Shown here: piece after piece, positions 1-12,939 of the stretch
Numbering within the stretch: the first letter of the stretch is position 1
How the letters are laid out: every line of letters begins with the position of its first letter
Made by a program: the position numbers and the translations under genes
Notes under the pieces: generated by a model
The model's database searches: none
The model's input: the letters and a program-made list of their open reading frames with translations, nothing else
What the model was told of the DNA's origin: nothing
Source of the DNA: Anopheles merus
Taxonomy: Eukaryota > Arthropoda > Insecta > Diptera > Culicidae
DNA: 64,000 nt
Assembly: GCF_017562075.2 (NCBI RefSeq)
Contig: NC_054084.1
Coordinates: 23,834,285 to 23,898,284, forward strand
Reading direction: 5' to 3'

Positions 1-43
1 TCCCGAACAGGGGAGTAGTCGGCCGTCACGTTTGTCAGTCAAA

Positions 44-725
44 CATTTTTCCATCATTGGTTGTAGCAACGAAATGCTACAACGTACAAATCAGAACCAT
101 TGTCAGTTCGACAAACCAGTTTCGTTCATTTTGTAGCTAGCCTGCAATTGACATCAAAACGAGTTTGATTATGGGTTAATATTTTCGAAGGAATAAAATA
201 CACCTGTATGGGCTCCTGTATGTCGGTACAGATGTTTTATTTGTTTGTTTTCCCGACGCTCGCTTGAGTACCATGCGGCTCCATGCATTCTAAAAGTTTG
301 GCTTTTTGTATATTATATAAGTATATACAACATTTGATGTGCTATACTAGAGAAAAATAATATATTTTGTAATTAAAAGATCTGCTTTGTAATGATCTTC
401 AACGAGACAGGCGTGAAATTATCCACACTTTATTACCTTCTCCACCAGGTTGGTGTCGACGGGATTCTATCAAGAATGTCACAATAGGAAAATTTATCCT
501 TCTAACAAATTTACTGTTCTTACTTATTTACTGTTTAACTATATGCTTCTCCAGCAATGTGGTAGTGATTTTGAACCATGTTTGGAAAATACTTGACAAT
601 AAACAGACAGAGTTATGATTCTTGCAGGTGTAAGTTTTGGGTGGAAAATTAATACCACGTCTAGAACCTTTCGTACCATAGGAAGCGACAAACAGTTTCC
701 ATGTTTCTCATATTATGTCTCTTTC

Positions 726-761
<36 letters not shown>

Positions 762-2508
762 TGTTCCCTGGCAAACTATTTCCAATGGTACAGATTTGTA
801 CCGTTCCCATTGAAATTGTATACCACGTCGCGTGCTCGACTGTAGTTTATTTTCACCTCGGGAATCCGTTACCCACTTGCAAATCATCGTGTCGTGTGCC
901 CTTGAGTGGAGCAGTCTTGTTGGATTGCTTTCTTGTGCTTTGTCCTGCCATGACTGAGTGAGGACGTGAATGGTGACGCTTTAACAGCAGATCCTGATTT
1001 AAGTGTAGTGCGATGAACTCGTCTGCAAAATGGTAGCAGTCTTACTAAAAAGTGTTTAAAAAAATGAAGAGCAGCAGACGAAGGATTGGAAAGTGTTAAC
1101 GAACATGAAGCTCTTATCAGATCAGATCACATAACAATAAATTTTATCGAGGTTTTTTTTTCATTTTTGTTATCCTGAAGAGTAGAAACTGGTTGATTAA
1201 AACTAAAGCACAAGAAATATAAATGATTTGAAAATACATTCAAAATGTTTAAAGTTCTTTCTGCAACGAAACATTTAAAGCAAGCCTTAAAGAAACCCTT
1301 TCAGTCAATCAAAGAGAAGTGGAAAGGACACAACACATCATTGTAACAATCTAACTGTCAAACTTGGATAGAACTCTGAAAAAATTTGTCCAAGAGATTA
1401 AATTCCACATCACCTCCAAAACAGCATACATTATGCTGGTTTCTGCTACTCCCTGTAAACGTTTGCAAAAGAGTTTCCCATATCAAATTATTTCTTTTTG
1501 GAATTTCACATAACACATACCCATTTTGCCCAAATGGTAATCGATGAAACAAGATTTCCGGATAGTAGCCCAGATATCACCCAGACGATCTCATCTGTCT
1601 CCTTATCGTTCGGTCACATCGTAATCGATAGTCCCACTTTCCTCTCGCAGTTCTTCACGCCACTCGACAAATAGCCCGTGCTTCAGCAGGGTTCAACACA
1701 AAACATGGCTTGCAATGTACTTGGCGTGAAAGTTGACCACGGTAGCTGATCCCATCACATACCCATCCACACACGTACTGATTCGCATGAGAAGGAAGAA
1801 TAAATTTATCAATTGAAACCAAAAAAAAGGCTCAGATAATGTTGAAAGTGTAAAGACAAATCTTGAAGTAAATGAATGCTCCGTTGCGAGACATGAAACA
1901 AAACTAAGTATGAAGTGCAAAACGATTGAGCGAAGCCCCTCCGCTCCACAGCTACTGCATCGACACATTTTTCCCAGTCCATATCGCTCAACTGCAATTC
2001 AACATTTGCAACACCAGAGCTGTATGGGACTTGCAATGTTGCTGGATGGGAATTACGTGGGATAGAACGGGAAGGTAGCCTGGGCGCTGTTGATGAACCG
2101 CCCGACAAGCCCCGACTGTCCTGCCAGGGTACACCCCAGGCCGACAAGTCGACAAGGTATCAAAACGTACCATCATTTCCACGAGCTTATAAAACCCAAC
2201 AGCCCAACCCTTCCCAAACCACCACACCTTCCGTTGACCACACCGTCGACCAGGTTGATGCGAGCCTTGCGAGGTTGTGTGTAGCGTTTAAACGTGATGG
2301 TTGCTGGACGAGCACGAGGACGCCGAGGAGGGAAGCACGTGAACATGTTATGCAGGAGAACAGCAAAAAGTGGAAAATAATAAATTTGGAACAAAACAGA
2401 ACAACAGTACAGTGTATGACATAAATTATGTTATTAAAATATAATTATGATAATTCATGAAATGTATATCCCGATATTTTATGATTCTGTCAAAGTTCGC
2501 TGGCACGG
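44..2508. other. Interior of the TIR-flanked unit, no convincing gene
   Basis: AT-rich stretch between the left inverted repeat and the receptor-like frames. On the minus strand 1358-1552 there is an open frame of about 65-70 codons with mixed, protein-like composition ending before a stop, but it has no ATG start and resembles nothing I know. I see nothing else that I can support. Confidence 0.5.
731..757. repeat. (CT)n microsatellite
   Basis: A run of about 13 CT dinucleotides inside the inverted-repeat-flanked unit. The short ORFs that cross it translate to serine/leucine repeats and are artefacts. Confidence 0.9.
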
Positions 2509-3216
2509 CTACAACCGTCGCTTGTTTTGGGGTAGTGTTGAAGCGGTCGTGGGTTTGGTGTCGTTGATTGTGGCGCAGGGTGTAGCAAGAAAAAGAAGAG
2601 GTGAAAGGGAAAAGGAGGTACAATTTTCACTTGGGTCAGTAGCAGTGGCTCTTGGGTCAATATCAGATGTGTTTTTGTAAATATTAACCGTGACAGTAGA
2701 AATGAGCATCTCACTCATAGCACAGTAAAAGTCAAATAAGTTGTTGACTTTGCACAATTGCGTAAGGTTTACTTCATTGGTCCAAAATGATTTAATGGTT
2801 AAAAACAATAATGTTTCATTGAATTTTAATAAGTTGTTGTAAATACTCTGAAACGATCAAATCAGTCCTATCTATTGAATTTCGAAACATATCGTTTAGT
2901 TGTCAATAATTGTTGGTACGGCTCAGCAATAAGAAAATCATATTACCTCGTTTATTCGTGATAAAATTGCATGCAATACGATGCTCGTCACCGTTAACAG
3001 CAAAACATAGATGAATGAAACAAAAAAGAACAAACAGCATCTGTAGCTGCAAGCACCACGCATAGCATATGACGAATTTACCAGATACTTGACGAATGCA
3101 CGCGCATTCAACATATTTGTCACTGTTCCAACCACGTAAAGGACGAAACCCAGCCGCACTGACGAGCTCTGAATGATGGTGATATGTTCGTTGTGGCATT
3201 CCGTTTCTGTTGGGCG
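2509..3216 (-). CDS. Possible multi-transmembrane chemoreceptor fragment (two exons, gustatory-receptor-like)
   Basis: On the minus strand a 90-codon open segment (3216-2947) lies between an acceptor-like CAG and a donor GTAATA. After 99 bp, which end in TTTCAG, a second open segment continues in the same phase (2847-2509, 112 codons plus stop). The first part holds two hydrophobic stretches, including LFFFVSFIYVLLLTVTSIVL; the second holds LTQLCKVNN and SEMLISTVTVNIY. The order 'hydrophobic segment, short amphipathic linker, L-x2-LC pattern, hydrophobic segment' recalls the C-terminal half of insect gustatory receptors. The final 7TM motif is not visible and the tail is low-complexity, so this may be a decayed gene. 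A second frame is also open over 2903-3199. It lies just inside the right 43-bp inverted repeat. The family assignment is an inference. Confidence 0.28.
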
Positions 3217-3289
3217 CTGATGACGGTAAAAACCTGCACCTTCCTATTTGACTGACAAACGTGACGGCCGACTACTCCCCTGTTTGGGA

Positions 3290-6200
3290 CAGTTCCATAC
3301 GTCAGTGGCAGATCCGTCGCGTCAAAGTTTTCTTACTTAGCTGTCACGGCATTACAACACTGCCACGAGACTGGCAATGCGAAAGTTCGTCTTACAGCAC
3401 TATGGCATCTTTTCCCGGAATTGTGCAAGCGAACAGGAGACCTTTCCATCGCCCAATCCCAACTATCGCACTGCATTGAGAACGTTCCGATAATACTGCT
3501 AGCATCATGAAAGCCAAACACTTTTACTCACTTCTCACCCACACTCGCCCACTTTGGTTTATGGGAGCTCCATCGCACATATGGTTCTACTTTTTTCGAT
3601 GTCATGTGAAGCATTTCTTTCGTACCGCAAAGGAAAAAGTTCATATGCTCCGAGTAACATGGCTCAAAGTTGCAGTGTGTCGTGGGCAAGGTGCAGCGTG
3701 TTTGATTGACTGGTGGGAAGAATTGACGTGAAGGTAGAGCGAGAGAGAAAAGCCCAAACAGGTAGGTGGTTTCGGTGTCATGAGCATTTCTTCATGAGAG
3801 GAAATATGTTTTACTCTGCGAAGCGATAACTAATGATTGGAAGCTTCTGTGCGGCTTTCACAGGCAGTGTGGGAAGGTTTTCAATTTGCGCTCAATCGAT
3901 CGAGCCGTCAATTTTGAGTGATTTTGAAGAGTGCAATAAGAATTACACAAACATAATTTAATGATTGAATTTCAAGATTGTGCTATGATGAGGAAAACAT
4001 TTTCAATACGGTGACTATGGTATCAATTCAATGTTTTATTTGATTAACGGTTTGACATGGTCAGCGATGTATTCAAACATACTATTAACAAATCTAAATA
4101 CTAACGACAGATATAAATGTACTTGCAGATTCAATTTTTGACTTCCAAAACAGTTTATTTGACTTCTATTTATTGATTAATATGTGTCCCTTTAATATGT
4201 TTGCATTGAAAGGATAAATTGTCAAATGCGTCTCAAACAGCAGAGCTTTAATCTTTCTCTCCCAATAACTACTTTTACACGTCCAAGCTTTACAGGCTGT
4301 CACACTGTCACTTGACAGCTCACTGGCCAGATCCTCAGAGATTGGCTCGTTGGTCAGTCAATGTTTAATACCATCGCTTCGACGGGATGGTAAGAATATT
4401 GAGCTTCCGTTGCACACTCACACATACATCCACATTTCACCAATTCCACAAGCAACACCGAGAGAGGAAACTCTGGTGGGAGTTGTATGATTGAGTGAAG
4501 GTGATCATGGAACGACACATTGTCGGTGTGATGCAGACGGTAACTTTAATGGCAAGTCGCTTTTTAAATATCCTCACACTCACATGCTTTGACATACAAA
4601 ATACAGGTAACGTTATTTTACTGCAAAACGCTGGTTTTCATTCGCTGTTGGTGTACCACCTTTGGTCAATCGCCCAGGAAGTAAGTCTTTTGTGGAAAAT
4701 GTTATTCCACTTGACACGTTTCATATGCATGCGAACTTCAAAGAATGGTCGCCAAGTGTTGAGTGGAACATTGATTAGCTTTTGAATTTGCTTAGCATGA
4801 AAAATGTATCTGAAGTTTAATGGATATAATAAAAATAATACATACAATGTCTTTTAAATTTTGCTGCAGCAAAAAAATAAATAAATATTGCGTCACCATC
4901 TTCAACAAATTCATTCGAAATTAAACCATTTACCTGGTTGAATACCATTCAAGTCAAATGAAGTAACCGAATGAAGTGTTGGTTCCGGAGGCACGAAACG
5001 AGTGCACGCAACCATTAGTTGATCCACCTCGTTGAAATCTCAATCAAGCAACACTGAACCGCCAACTATTAACGCATGAACAACGTCTTAAAACAACGTC
5101 CTCCGATCCGCCGATCTTTCGATCTCATTTCTCAACCCTTCTGCCAATCCCAGTGCTTCACGGCTGAGCCTTCTCTACCCTCGGATCCACTTTCTGGATG
5201 CCCACTGAACCCGAGCGAGATAATTATAACCATATCAGCTTTCCAAATGCCCATTCATCGCCCAGCGGGAAGCAGGGTGTTTCGTTTCGTCGCATCTGCA
5301 CTACACCCAGACAGGCTTGTTGACCAGCTTCTTCACTCTTCTTCTCCAGTGACCGATCAAATGGCGATCAGCTTATCGCTGCCATGGCGCACAGTGCGAG
5401 GGAAGCAGCGCTTCGGGCCACACTGCCACCACACAACTGCGAACGGTGGTGACGCTGGCTAATGGCGGCGACGTTCAACGCTACCATCATCACGACGGTG
5501 GACGGAGGATCTCACGAAAGCTCCAAACATGACAGAGCTCCATCCTTCGCATCGGGATCGATGGAAGGGAGAGCGGCGGGCGTCGGGAAATATCTCTCGC
5601 GACGTCGATTTATGACAAACCCCGAAAGCTCCACGTAGTTGCCGATCGGACCATGAGGCAGCGAGGCAGCACGATCGCAGCCCTGACGCACACGGACGGA
5701 AATTGAAGGAGTCCGATCGCTGATGCTCGTAAATTAAAATGTCGGTCGTCGGTGTATATTCATAATCTTTGGCTCCAGGTCCACCTTCCTCAGCCGCCGA
5801 TGTTTCTGGTCACCATCCTCCCTGGACTGCGTCACACTGTTTGGACGCGTTCGGTTCGTTTCATCAGTCAGCCATTTTTCTTGTTTTTTTTTGTTTCACC
5901 ACGGTTTCTCAATAATACAGAAATGATTCCTTATATATTATTTCTTTGAGTCGTTAGGATTTCGGGTTTGGTCTCAAAAATTAATTTTCTTATGGAATTG
6001 TTCTCAACAAATAACTTTTTTAATTAATTCAGTTTAATTTAATAATTCTATGTTGAGTTTTGCTGTCGGAAAAGTAAATCTTTTTTTATTAATAATTTTA
6101 CAATATAAAAGACATAAAAATATGTGGTTCGAACGGTTTTATTTCTTTTGATCGAGATAAGCGTAACTTTATTTCATATAACATATTTATGAGACTTGAG

Positions 6201-7201
6201 AAAACATAAGAACTGATTCTTTACAAAATATTAATATGACAACATAAAATTTGTATATTCATAATAATAAAAAAATAATGCACGCAAATACTTTAAAATG
6301 ATTATTGAAAAAGCTTAAGCCGTTGTAAACCATTACGACGTGAGTATGTTTAAGTAATATTTCACGTATTCTAATAGTAAGATATAACTGACTCATTCAC
6401 CTGACCGGGCGAATATTTGTCAGGAAAGTGTAGCATATTTAGCTGAATCGTGTAACCGTCCTAGCATAATACTACACGCACCCTAATACCACCTAGTTTA
6501 TGATGATTGTTATCAATATTTTTCCCATTGATACGTTTGTGGCTATTGGGACCATGTTTCAGTTCCCCAGCGGAAAGCTTTACGATGATCCTTCCAACAC
6601 AATGCAATCAAACCAAAGCATTGGTGTTGTTTATGTACAGCGTCTATTTAATTACCCTGGTTTACACCAACGTGGCTGTAGTGATTGGAAAAAAGTAGCG
6701 CTTGAAGTTGATTCGTATATTTAATTTGTGATGTTCAACTAATTAGCCAGATGTTTGCTCCCGACTGGTCTTAATCGGGTTATGTGTAAGCTCATTATCT
6801 CGTGCATGGAAAAAGTTACTATTTACGTTCGGGTCACAAATGAATAATTAATAAGCTATGGTATTGCTCGAAGGATACTCGAAAATGAAATCAATTGTTG
6901 TCAAAAGTCTACTGAACGCTTAAACATACATTTCCACCAAAATTGATTTGAAAGATCGTTAGTTTATATTTTTAGGCCTAGGCCTGATCCAAATTTGATA
7001 GCTGGATGTGATTAGAAAAAAAAAACTTTCATTCTTAGAAGTAGTTGAAATTATTTTATTTTTTTCTTTATTTTATTGGTTTTATTTTATTTTCACCATA
7101 ATGGTTATATTTTTGTGTGTGCAAAAAGCGTTTTGTTATGTTCCTGGTTATTGCGCTTGAAAAATATCACCGATAAATTATTTTCTTGAAGGTTGTCCAC
7201 A
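3290..7201. other. Intergenic, no supported gene
   Basis: Unique-looking sequence. It is GC-richer around 5.0-5.9 kb, with a 128-codon ATG frame at 5076-5462 whose composition is not protein-like, and AT-rich from 5.9 to 7.2 kb. At 6500-6724 two overlapping frames are open together, which suggests neither is selected. No RNA gene, transposase or receptor similarity is visible. Confidence 0.5.
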
Positions 7202-7235
7202 ATGCCCGCCATGGGTTCAAACCTAGAATGGACCG
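7202..7235 (+). mobile_element. SINE fragment (tRNA-related B-box region)
   Basis: About 34 bp match the internal part of the full SINE at 52379-52563, including the RNA polymerase III B-box core GGTTCAAACC and the following CTAGAATGGACCG. Both SINE ends are missing, so this is an old, broken copy. Its right edge is immediately followed by the IR exon remnant on the opposite strand. Confidence 0.7.
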
Positions 7236-7411
7236 CTCACTGAATCTAATTTTACATGCTTTGGTAAGCTAATACAAACTTCTGTTGCACCTAATGAGCT
7301 ATCTTGTAGGAATGTGATAGTATGCTCTAGGTGGAAAAAGAGCTTTGAAACATTTTCCTCTCCAACACAGCAATGAATCGAGAACAAAACGAAGAACTTC
7401 AAAAGCTGCAT
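7236..7411 (-). pseudogene. Solo first-exon remnant of a divergent ionotropic receptor
   Basis: The minus-strand translation starts MQLLKFFVLFS and continues with FFHLEHTITFLQDSS, then a degenerate ISLPK segment. These align with MQLLK..., HLEHTISMLQDSS and FSLPKSEHSDPE of the IR genes at 26679 and 24118. Similarity ends where SINE-derived sequence begins, after about 58 codons; the splice donor, the intron and exon 2 (ligand-binding and channel domains) are absent nearby. An initiator-like TCAGTG lies 17 nt before the ATG, as part of a leader similar to that of the intact genes. It is about 15.4 kb upstream of the IR cluster and in the opposite orientation, so it is a displaced, inverted partial duplicate. 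Confidence 0.75.
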
Positions 7412-10400
7412 ACTTTGTCAAGAACACTGAGTGATATACTAAAAGCATTTGAATTGTAAAATTAATATCAGAGCATTTCATGTGTATCATACAATCAAAC
7501 TCATAAATGTTTCACAAAACATTACCACATTCATGTACACATGGCATCTAGCAAGGCGCATTGAGTGGAAGACGTGCATTTTATGCCAATACGCGGTATA
7601 ACTTAATTGAAATATTTTATTAATTGAACGATTCTTTATTCATATTTACCTACATCACTTCAATGCCCACAGCACAGACGGCAATCTTTATTTCTAACGT
7701 TTCAAGCGAACTGCTAGTTCCTTTGACATAGCAGTTTTGAGTGACAAAATGTAAAAAGATGTGTAAATCCTGGATTTCTGGTCCCTTTCATCCATCAATT
7801 CCCGCAAGCGCAACAGCGGTAGAGGTGGTATTAGTAGCAGTAGTAGTGGCAGGCAAAGGCGACGTTTCGTCCCCGAAATCACTCATTCAGCCGGCATCCA
7901 TGACCGTCCAGCTTCAGCGCCAGCATCATCTTCCAGTCACGCACGGTAGCGATGTTTTCGTCATATTAAATATTATGGTCTAGTTATTTTCCCGTCGTTT
8001 ACACTCTGGCTCGCTGATGACGAGACGAACCGTGGCATTCATCATACGAATGGTTTCTCCATTCGTCACCGTCGCTTGTCCGTTTGCTCTGCTCCCCTGC
8101 CCGGGCCAGCCACACCTCCCCATGCGACATTCCCATCCCTTGCTGGCGAACTTTGTTCGTCCATCATTGACTGTGAATGCTGGAGTTTAGGTCGTTACGT
8201 CTCTTTCCCATTTGCTGATTCCTTTTCTCTTCCTCCCCGATGGTTGTTTGGGAATCAAACATCGAAGGTTCTCGTACTTCTGGTTGCAAGTCTTTGGGGA
8301 TCTCTGAAGAATGGGCACATTGAAGATTGCACAGACACATATAAACTGGAGCGAAAAGGGGAATCTCGTCTGTCGTTTCTTCGATATGACACTACGAGCA
8401 AATCAATCAAACTGGTTCTTCTAATTTTCTTGATGTTTAATTTCACCTGTGAGGGAAGGTACCAATTACACAAGCAAGTTGACAACGTTTGTAGAATGAT
8501 ATCTTAAGGATAAAATATTCTACAAATGTATGGATGTTTATGCAAGATTAAACAAACTTTTTGTATAATGGACCATTGTGGAAATTCAGTGCTATTTGAG
8601 ATATTGTGAATAGTGTTTCTTATTATTCTCCTACATCCTAGTTGACACAGCCATAGTTGATGGAACTCTCATCAATCCTTTTCATTGTCCACTTTACTCC
8701 TGCCCCAACTCACACTCATTTCAACAGAACAGGAATCAAAAGCAACACATGAAAAATCACAAGGATGACAAGGTGATTTTTAAGAGTGACCGAAAGTGAA
8801 GGGATGCTCGTTGGGAAGGGACTATTCGGAAGTACTATTTTTCTGCATGGCTGGTGAGATGTCCAGGGGCAAAAATCGATTCCTACTGATTGCATCCCAT
8901 TTGATAGGTTATGGTTGTCTGAGAGATTGATGTGAGTGAAAAGTGAAAAATGTCTGATGACAGGCTGAATGGTAAGCATTGCTCATACTGCCCGTTCCAT
9001 TTGTTAAGAATTAATACATTTCTATACATCAGGCAAATTAAGGGATGTAGTATTTCTGTGTATGTCAAATATTTAAAAGCTATTAAAACATTTCAATATT
9101 TATCGGTTTATCGTATTTGCTCAATGCTTCAAGATGGCAAAAGACAGCGTATTTTTTTAAATAAACGTTTTTTATTCCATCTTTAAAGCAGCAATCCATA
9201 AAGAATATAACCATATCCTAAGGGCTAACGAAGTCAATGATTCATTTTTCAATAATGCTCTCCGACAAAACGCTCCATTTGTTGCTGTCAATGTATAGCT
9301 CGTGTTATCGTAAAGCCTTCGACCGATCGCTTGTAGTCCGGCCATCGATCGCACACGATCCTCAACCATTGCAAATGCGAAAAGAGTGAGCCTTGAATGC
9401 ATCCATGATCAACGGGTTTACTTCCACAAGCTGTCTGCGCCTTGTAATCGTTGCTATCGATTCTTGACTGCACTTTTCTGCCTCGGAATCTTCAGTTCAG
9501 GGTAGGTCACATTGAGAAAACGAATCATGGCGGCCATCGAATGTAACGAATGATCGTGTCAATGGTTTGAATAATGACTGACGGCTGGTATGAAACTATT
9601 TCAACGTATGGGAGTGGTTGTGTGCCACAAGATGGACGTAACTCATGTCGGAGGAAGAGTCCAAGATGGATTTTAAAAGAGTTTTAAGACCTCTGCCGGT
9701 CCTTCTACGTGTGTGTTCACGAAAAATCGATTTTCTGTCGATTCTTGAGACCCTTCTTGAGGGTTGTGTCTTTCCTATTTTCTGCTCTTGGCTCAATCCG
9801 TAGGAGTTTCTCGGTACACACGCACTGCAACGAACAACATACACAATGAAGCACACCTTTACAATATTTTCCTCCTTTCCTCTTTGGCCCGCTTTGGACG
9901 GGCGAGAAGATAAATTATCGCTATTAATTAAAGTCTATTTCCAGAGATATGAGTTAATAATACGCACACCCTCAGCCATCCTGGAGCTGCTTTTTGTGCT
10001 GTTGCTGGTACTGCTCTGTACTGTGCTGTTGGTGAGTCCTCAGAGAAGTACGACCGACAGAGAACGATGAGCAAGTTTCATACTTCTATTCTCATCTCAT
10101 ACTGGTCACTTTTCACACACAATATTGAAACCATCTTGAGAATGTCAGAGAATTGCATGAATCAACGTAAGATGACACAAGATGAGAATTCAAACTACAA
10201 ATCAACTGTTTTAATCTGCAACAGTATCAAAGCGGATGAAAAACATTTGAAAAAAAAAAAACATATGAAAGGCTTTAGTAAAGCAACGCTGTTAATTCGT
10301 TGTTGTCCCTTTTCACCATCTTCATTGAAATGGGTCTTCTCTCGATGCATGTTGTCTCCTCACTTTCTCCTTGTACTGCGCCATTCTCATACTCAGCACG

Positions 10401-11561
10401 ACTGAATATCCCGCCAACAGTGGCCCTAAGTGCGTTGATATGGGATCCTGGTTTGATGCGGTTGCTCGATGTTAAGAACTTCATCTCCCGATGCCTTTTT
10501 TCTCTCTTCCGTCCACAACCGAGCTGACCCCAGGCCCGTTTCCGAAACAAGACGCAGGGTGGGGTACGACAATAAATCAAATAATCAGTACCTTTATATT
10601 GTTTAAATTCACATAACTCATATCGGGGTTCTGTTCTTCATTTCTGTTCGTATCGTTGCTCACAAATACATCGAAAATACATTTAAACGATTGACCGTTA
10701 CAATGGTATTTTTAAGCTAATTCTTTGTAAAACGAATTTCATGGAGGCTTTTATAATGAAAGCTAAAAAACAATATATATTTGACTAAATCTACTGTAAG
10801 TTGATATCAGAAACCAAATCAATATTTTTTAAAGGATATTTTCCTTAAAGAAACGTGTCACACACTCTGTGAGCATTGATTGATCGTATAATTTGTATCG
10901 GGAGAAAGCGGCCATGAAATGTTCCTCCCAGTCCTGGCTTCAAGAAAGTGACCTTTCTTTCCATGCCTTGCTTGACAAGGCCATCACTTGCATGACTTCA
11001 ACAAATGTCGCAAAATTTCCAACAGAGCGCCCGTCCAGTGGTCCGGGACGGACGGTCCAGTCGTCTATGCACCCAAGGCGTCAGTGATGGCGACAAACCG
11101 ATCGGGCTTATGAAACCGGTCTTTTTGAACGCTGTTCCGAACGCCTGCCAGGTGGAAGTCAACGGAAGGAACGGCTGCTGTGGGCAGCCATGGAAAACCG
11201 AGATGGAGGCGTTATTCCATCGTGCCGAGGGCCGTGCATGCAACGATGAACCGATAGCACCGAATGCACTCTTTGAAAATCGCTCGCCCGTTTGACCGGC
11301 ACATGCACCAAAGCGAAACAGGGTGAGAACCAACGAAACGATGCACCATATTTCAACGCGCTGGCAAGCTCCAATTAATCAATAACTGAAGAATAATCAA
11401 GAAATGTTCAAATCGTTTAAAAAATTACACCGCACCCCGCTGCTGCACACCAACCGTTGGAGTCGTTCCTGTTGGTGCAAGTGAAAACGAACCACTGCCG
11501 GCCACCCTGTCCATCTCAGGAGCTTCCGTGGAGCTGCTTGAGGAAAACGACGAGTCCAAGA

Positions 11562-11592
<31 letters not shown>

Positions 11593-12306
11593 TGATGAAG
11601 CGGGAGCACCTCGTACTTAACTGCGGGAGACGCTTTTTGGCCAATCGTGTACGTGCCTTGTACCGCTCGTATACCTCGTAGGTGAGTGATGCGCGACGGG
11701 ATGTCTGGATCGGGTCTCCGGATCGAGCCCCACAAGCGTTATGGTAGACGGAAGAAGAGTAATTTATGGGCCCAACCTTTTGCACATTTAATAACTCTTT
11801 TTTTCTCCGCCGGTTCACGTTGATGGTTCCATTTCTTCAACACTTTTACATAAACCCCACATAAAGCTGGCTGGAACGAGTTTGCTGTGCGAGGAACGGG
11901 TGGATCGGAAGGGACTCTCCTCTGTCCACACTCCAACGACTCATTTCTTCTGCTTCTTAGGAAGAAACGGCGAAACCGTGAGCCGTGAGTAGCTGTGGGT
12001 AACTGATGGTCAGCGCTGCGCGAGCCGATTTCCGGAAAATGAATCTTCATAAATCAACATCATCGGTGTATCGTGTAGTGCAGGGAATATTACGCCTGGT
12101 TAAGGGTTGCACTGGCAATGATCGCCCGCCACGGGACGATGTGACTGTAAAACTTGATATCGTTTCGTCTTTCTTGTGCAACTGAGACGGTCGGTTGTGT
12201 TGTGTTTAAAATAATAGTAAAAATCAACTGAAATAATAAGCAACTTTCGAGTTCACAAACATATTTGGGACAGAAATCGGTTGTCATTACTCTTTTCAGC
12301 TCTTAC
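7412..12306. other. Intergenic, simple repeat only
   Basis: No gene that I can support. There is a (GA)n tract at 11560-11592. At 11005-11295 opposite-strand frames are both open in GC-rich DNA, so neither is convincing. Open frames at 8076-8507 and 10067-10580 have no homology that I recognise. Confidence 0.5.
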
Positions 12307-12481
12307 CTAATTTGTCCATCAGTCTGTTCAAATGACAAATCCAAACCGTGCTTGAAGGATTCATGATGTCTCTGGCGTCCCGAAAATCGATTGCACCACG
12401 GCTTCGGTCCGAAAATGGTATCTCTGATAGAACGCTGTCCGCCAAACGAGGGATCCAGCTTGAGTTTCAATAAACTTTTAT
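12307..12481 (-). other. Possible orphan coding exon
   Basis: On the minus strand 175 bp are open between an acceptor-like TTACTTTCAG and a strong donor AG|GTAAGA. The reading is charged and non-repetitive (for example FGGQRSIRDTIFGPKPWCNR), unlike most chance frames here. No partner exon was found and no family is recognised. It could be an exon of a long gene with large introns, an exon of a non-coding RNA, or chance. Confidence 0.2.
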
Positions 12482-12939
12482 CTGAAAGTAATAAATTACG
12501 TCCAGCCCCGGCCAACCGAACAAGACAAACCAAGCCAGAAAAGGGATAACAGAAAAAGCACATTCCGTGTTGGCAGTGTCACACGGCCCGTCGATGGTGA
12601 TCATCATAAACATGTCACGTGCGTTTGACATGTGTTCGCTGTGCTTGATAAGTTTCCTGTTTTTGTTTCTTTAGTGATAATCGTAAGTGGACGATCGCTG
12701 GACGTATTTCTCAAGTTTCATTCAATTAAAAGAAATGCATTCTGTAGGTTTAGGTATTTTTGGGTGATGTTTCTGATCTATATACATTAATAATAATTCA
12801 ATTGATGATTCCATGAACATGTTTGAACATGTTGTATGGCTATCGTGCTTTTATGATATATAACAAGTATATAATCGAACATAATTATTAAAATTATTTA
12901 ACTCACTCTGTCTTGAGCCAATGTAAGTGTCATAAATAA

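Larger units (their letters stand above)
1..3289. mobile_element. Candidate DNA transposon-like unit with 43-bp terminal inverted repeats
   Basis: Bases 1-43 are the reverse complement of 3247-3289 with a single mismatch at the fifth base. The match stops abruptly inside both copies, as terminal inverted repeats do. Just inside the left repeat is a perfect hairpin (9-bp arms 60-68 and 75-83, 6-nt loop). I cannot recognise a transposase. The left repeat begins at the first base of the window, so the true end and any target-site duplication cannot be seen. The inside holds a CT microsatellite and minus-strand receptor-like reading frames (2509-3216). It could be a non-autonomous element, an element that captured host DNA, or an isolated inverted repeat. 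I do not recognise the family. Confidence 0.5.

Noticed and set aside
11005..11295. 96-codon ATG frame in GC-rich DNA
   Set aside because: The opposite strand is open over the same stretch (10998-11333) and neither reading shows a domain, so chance in GC-rich sequence is more likely.
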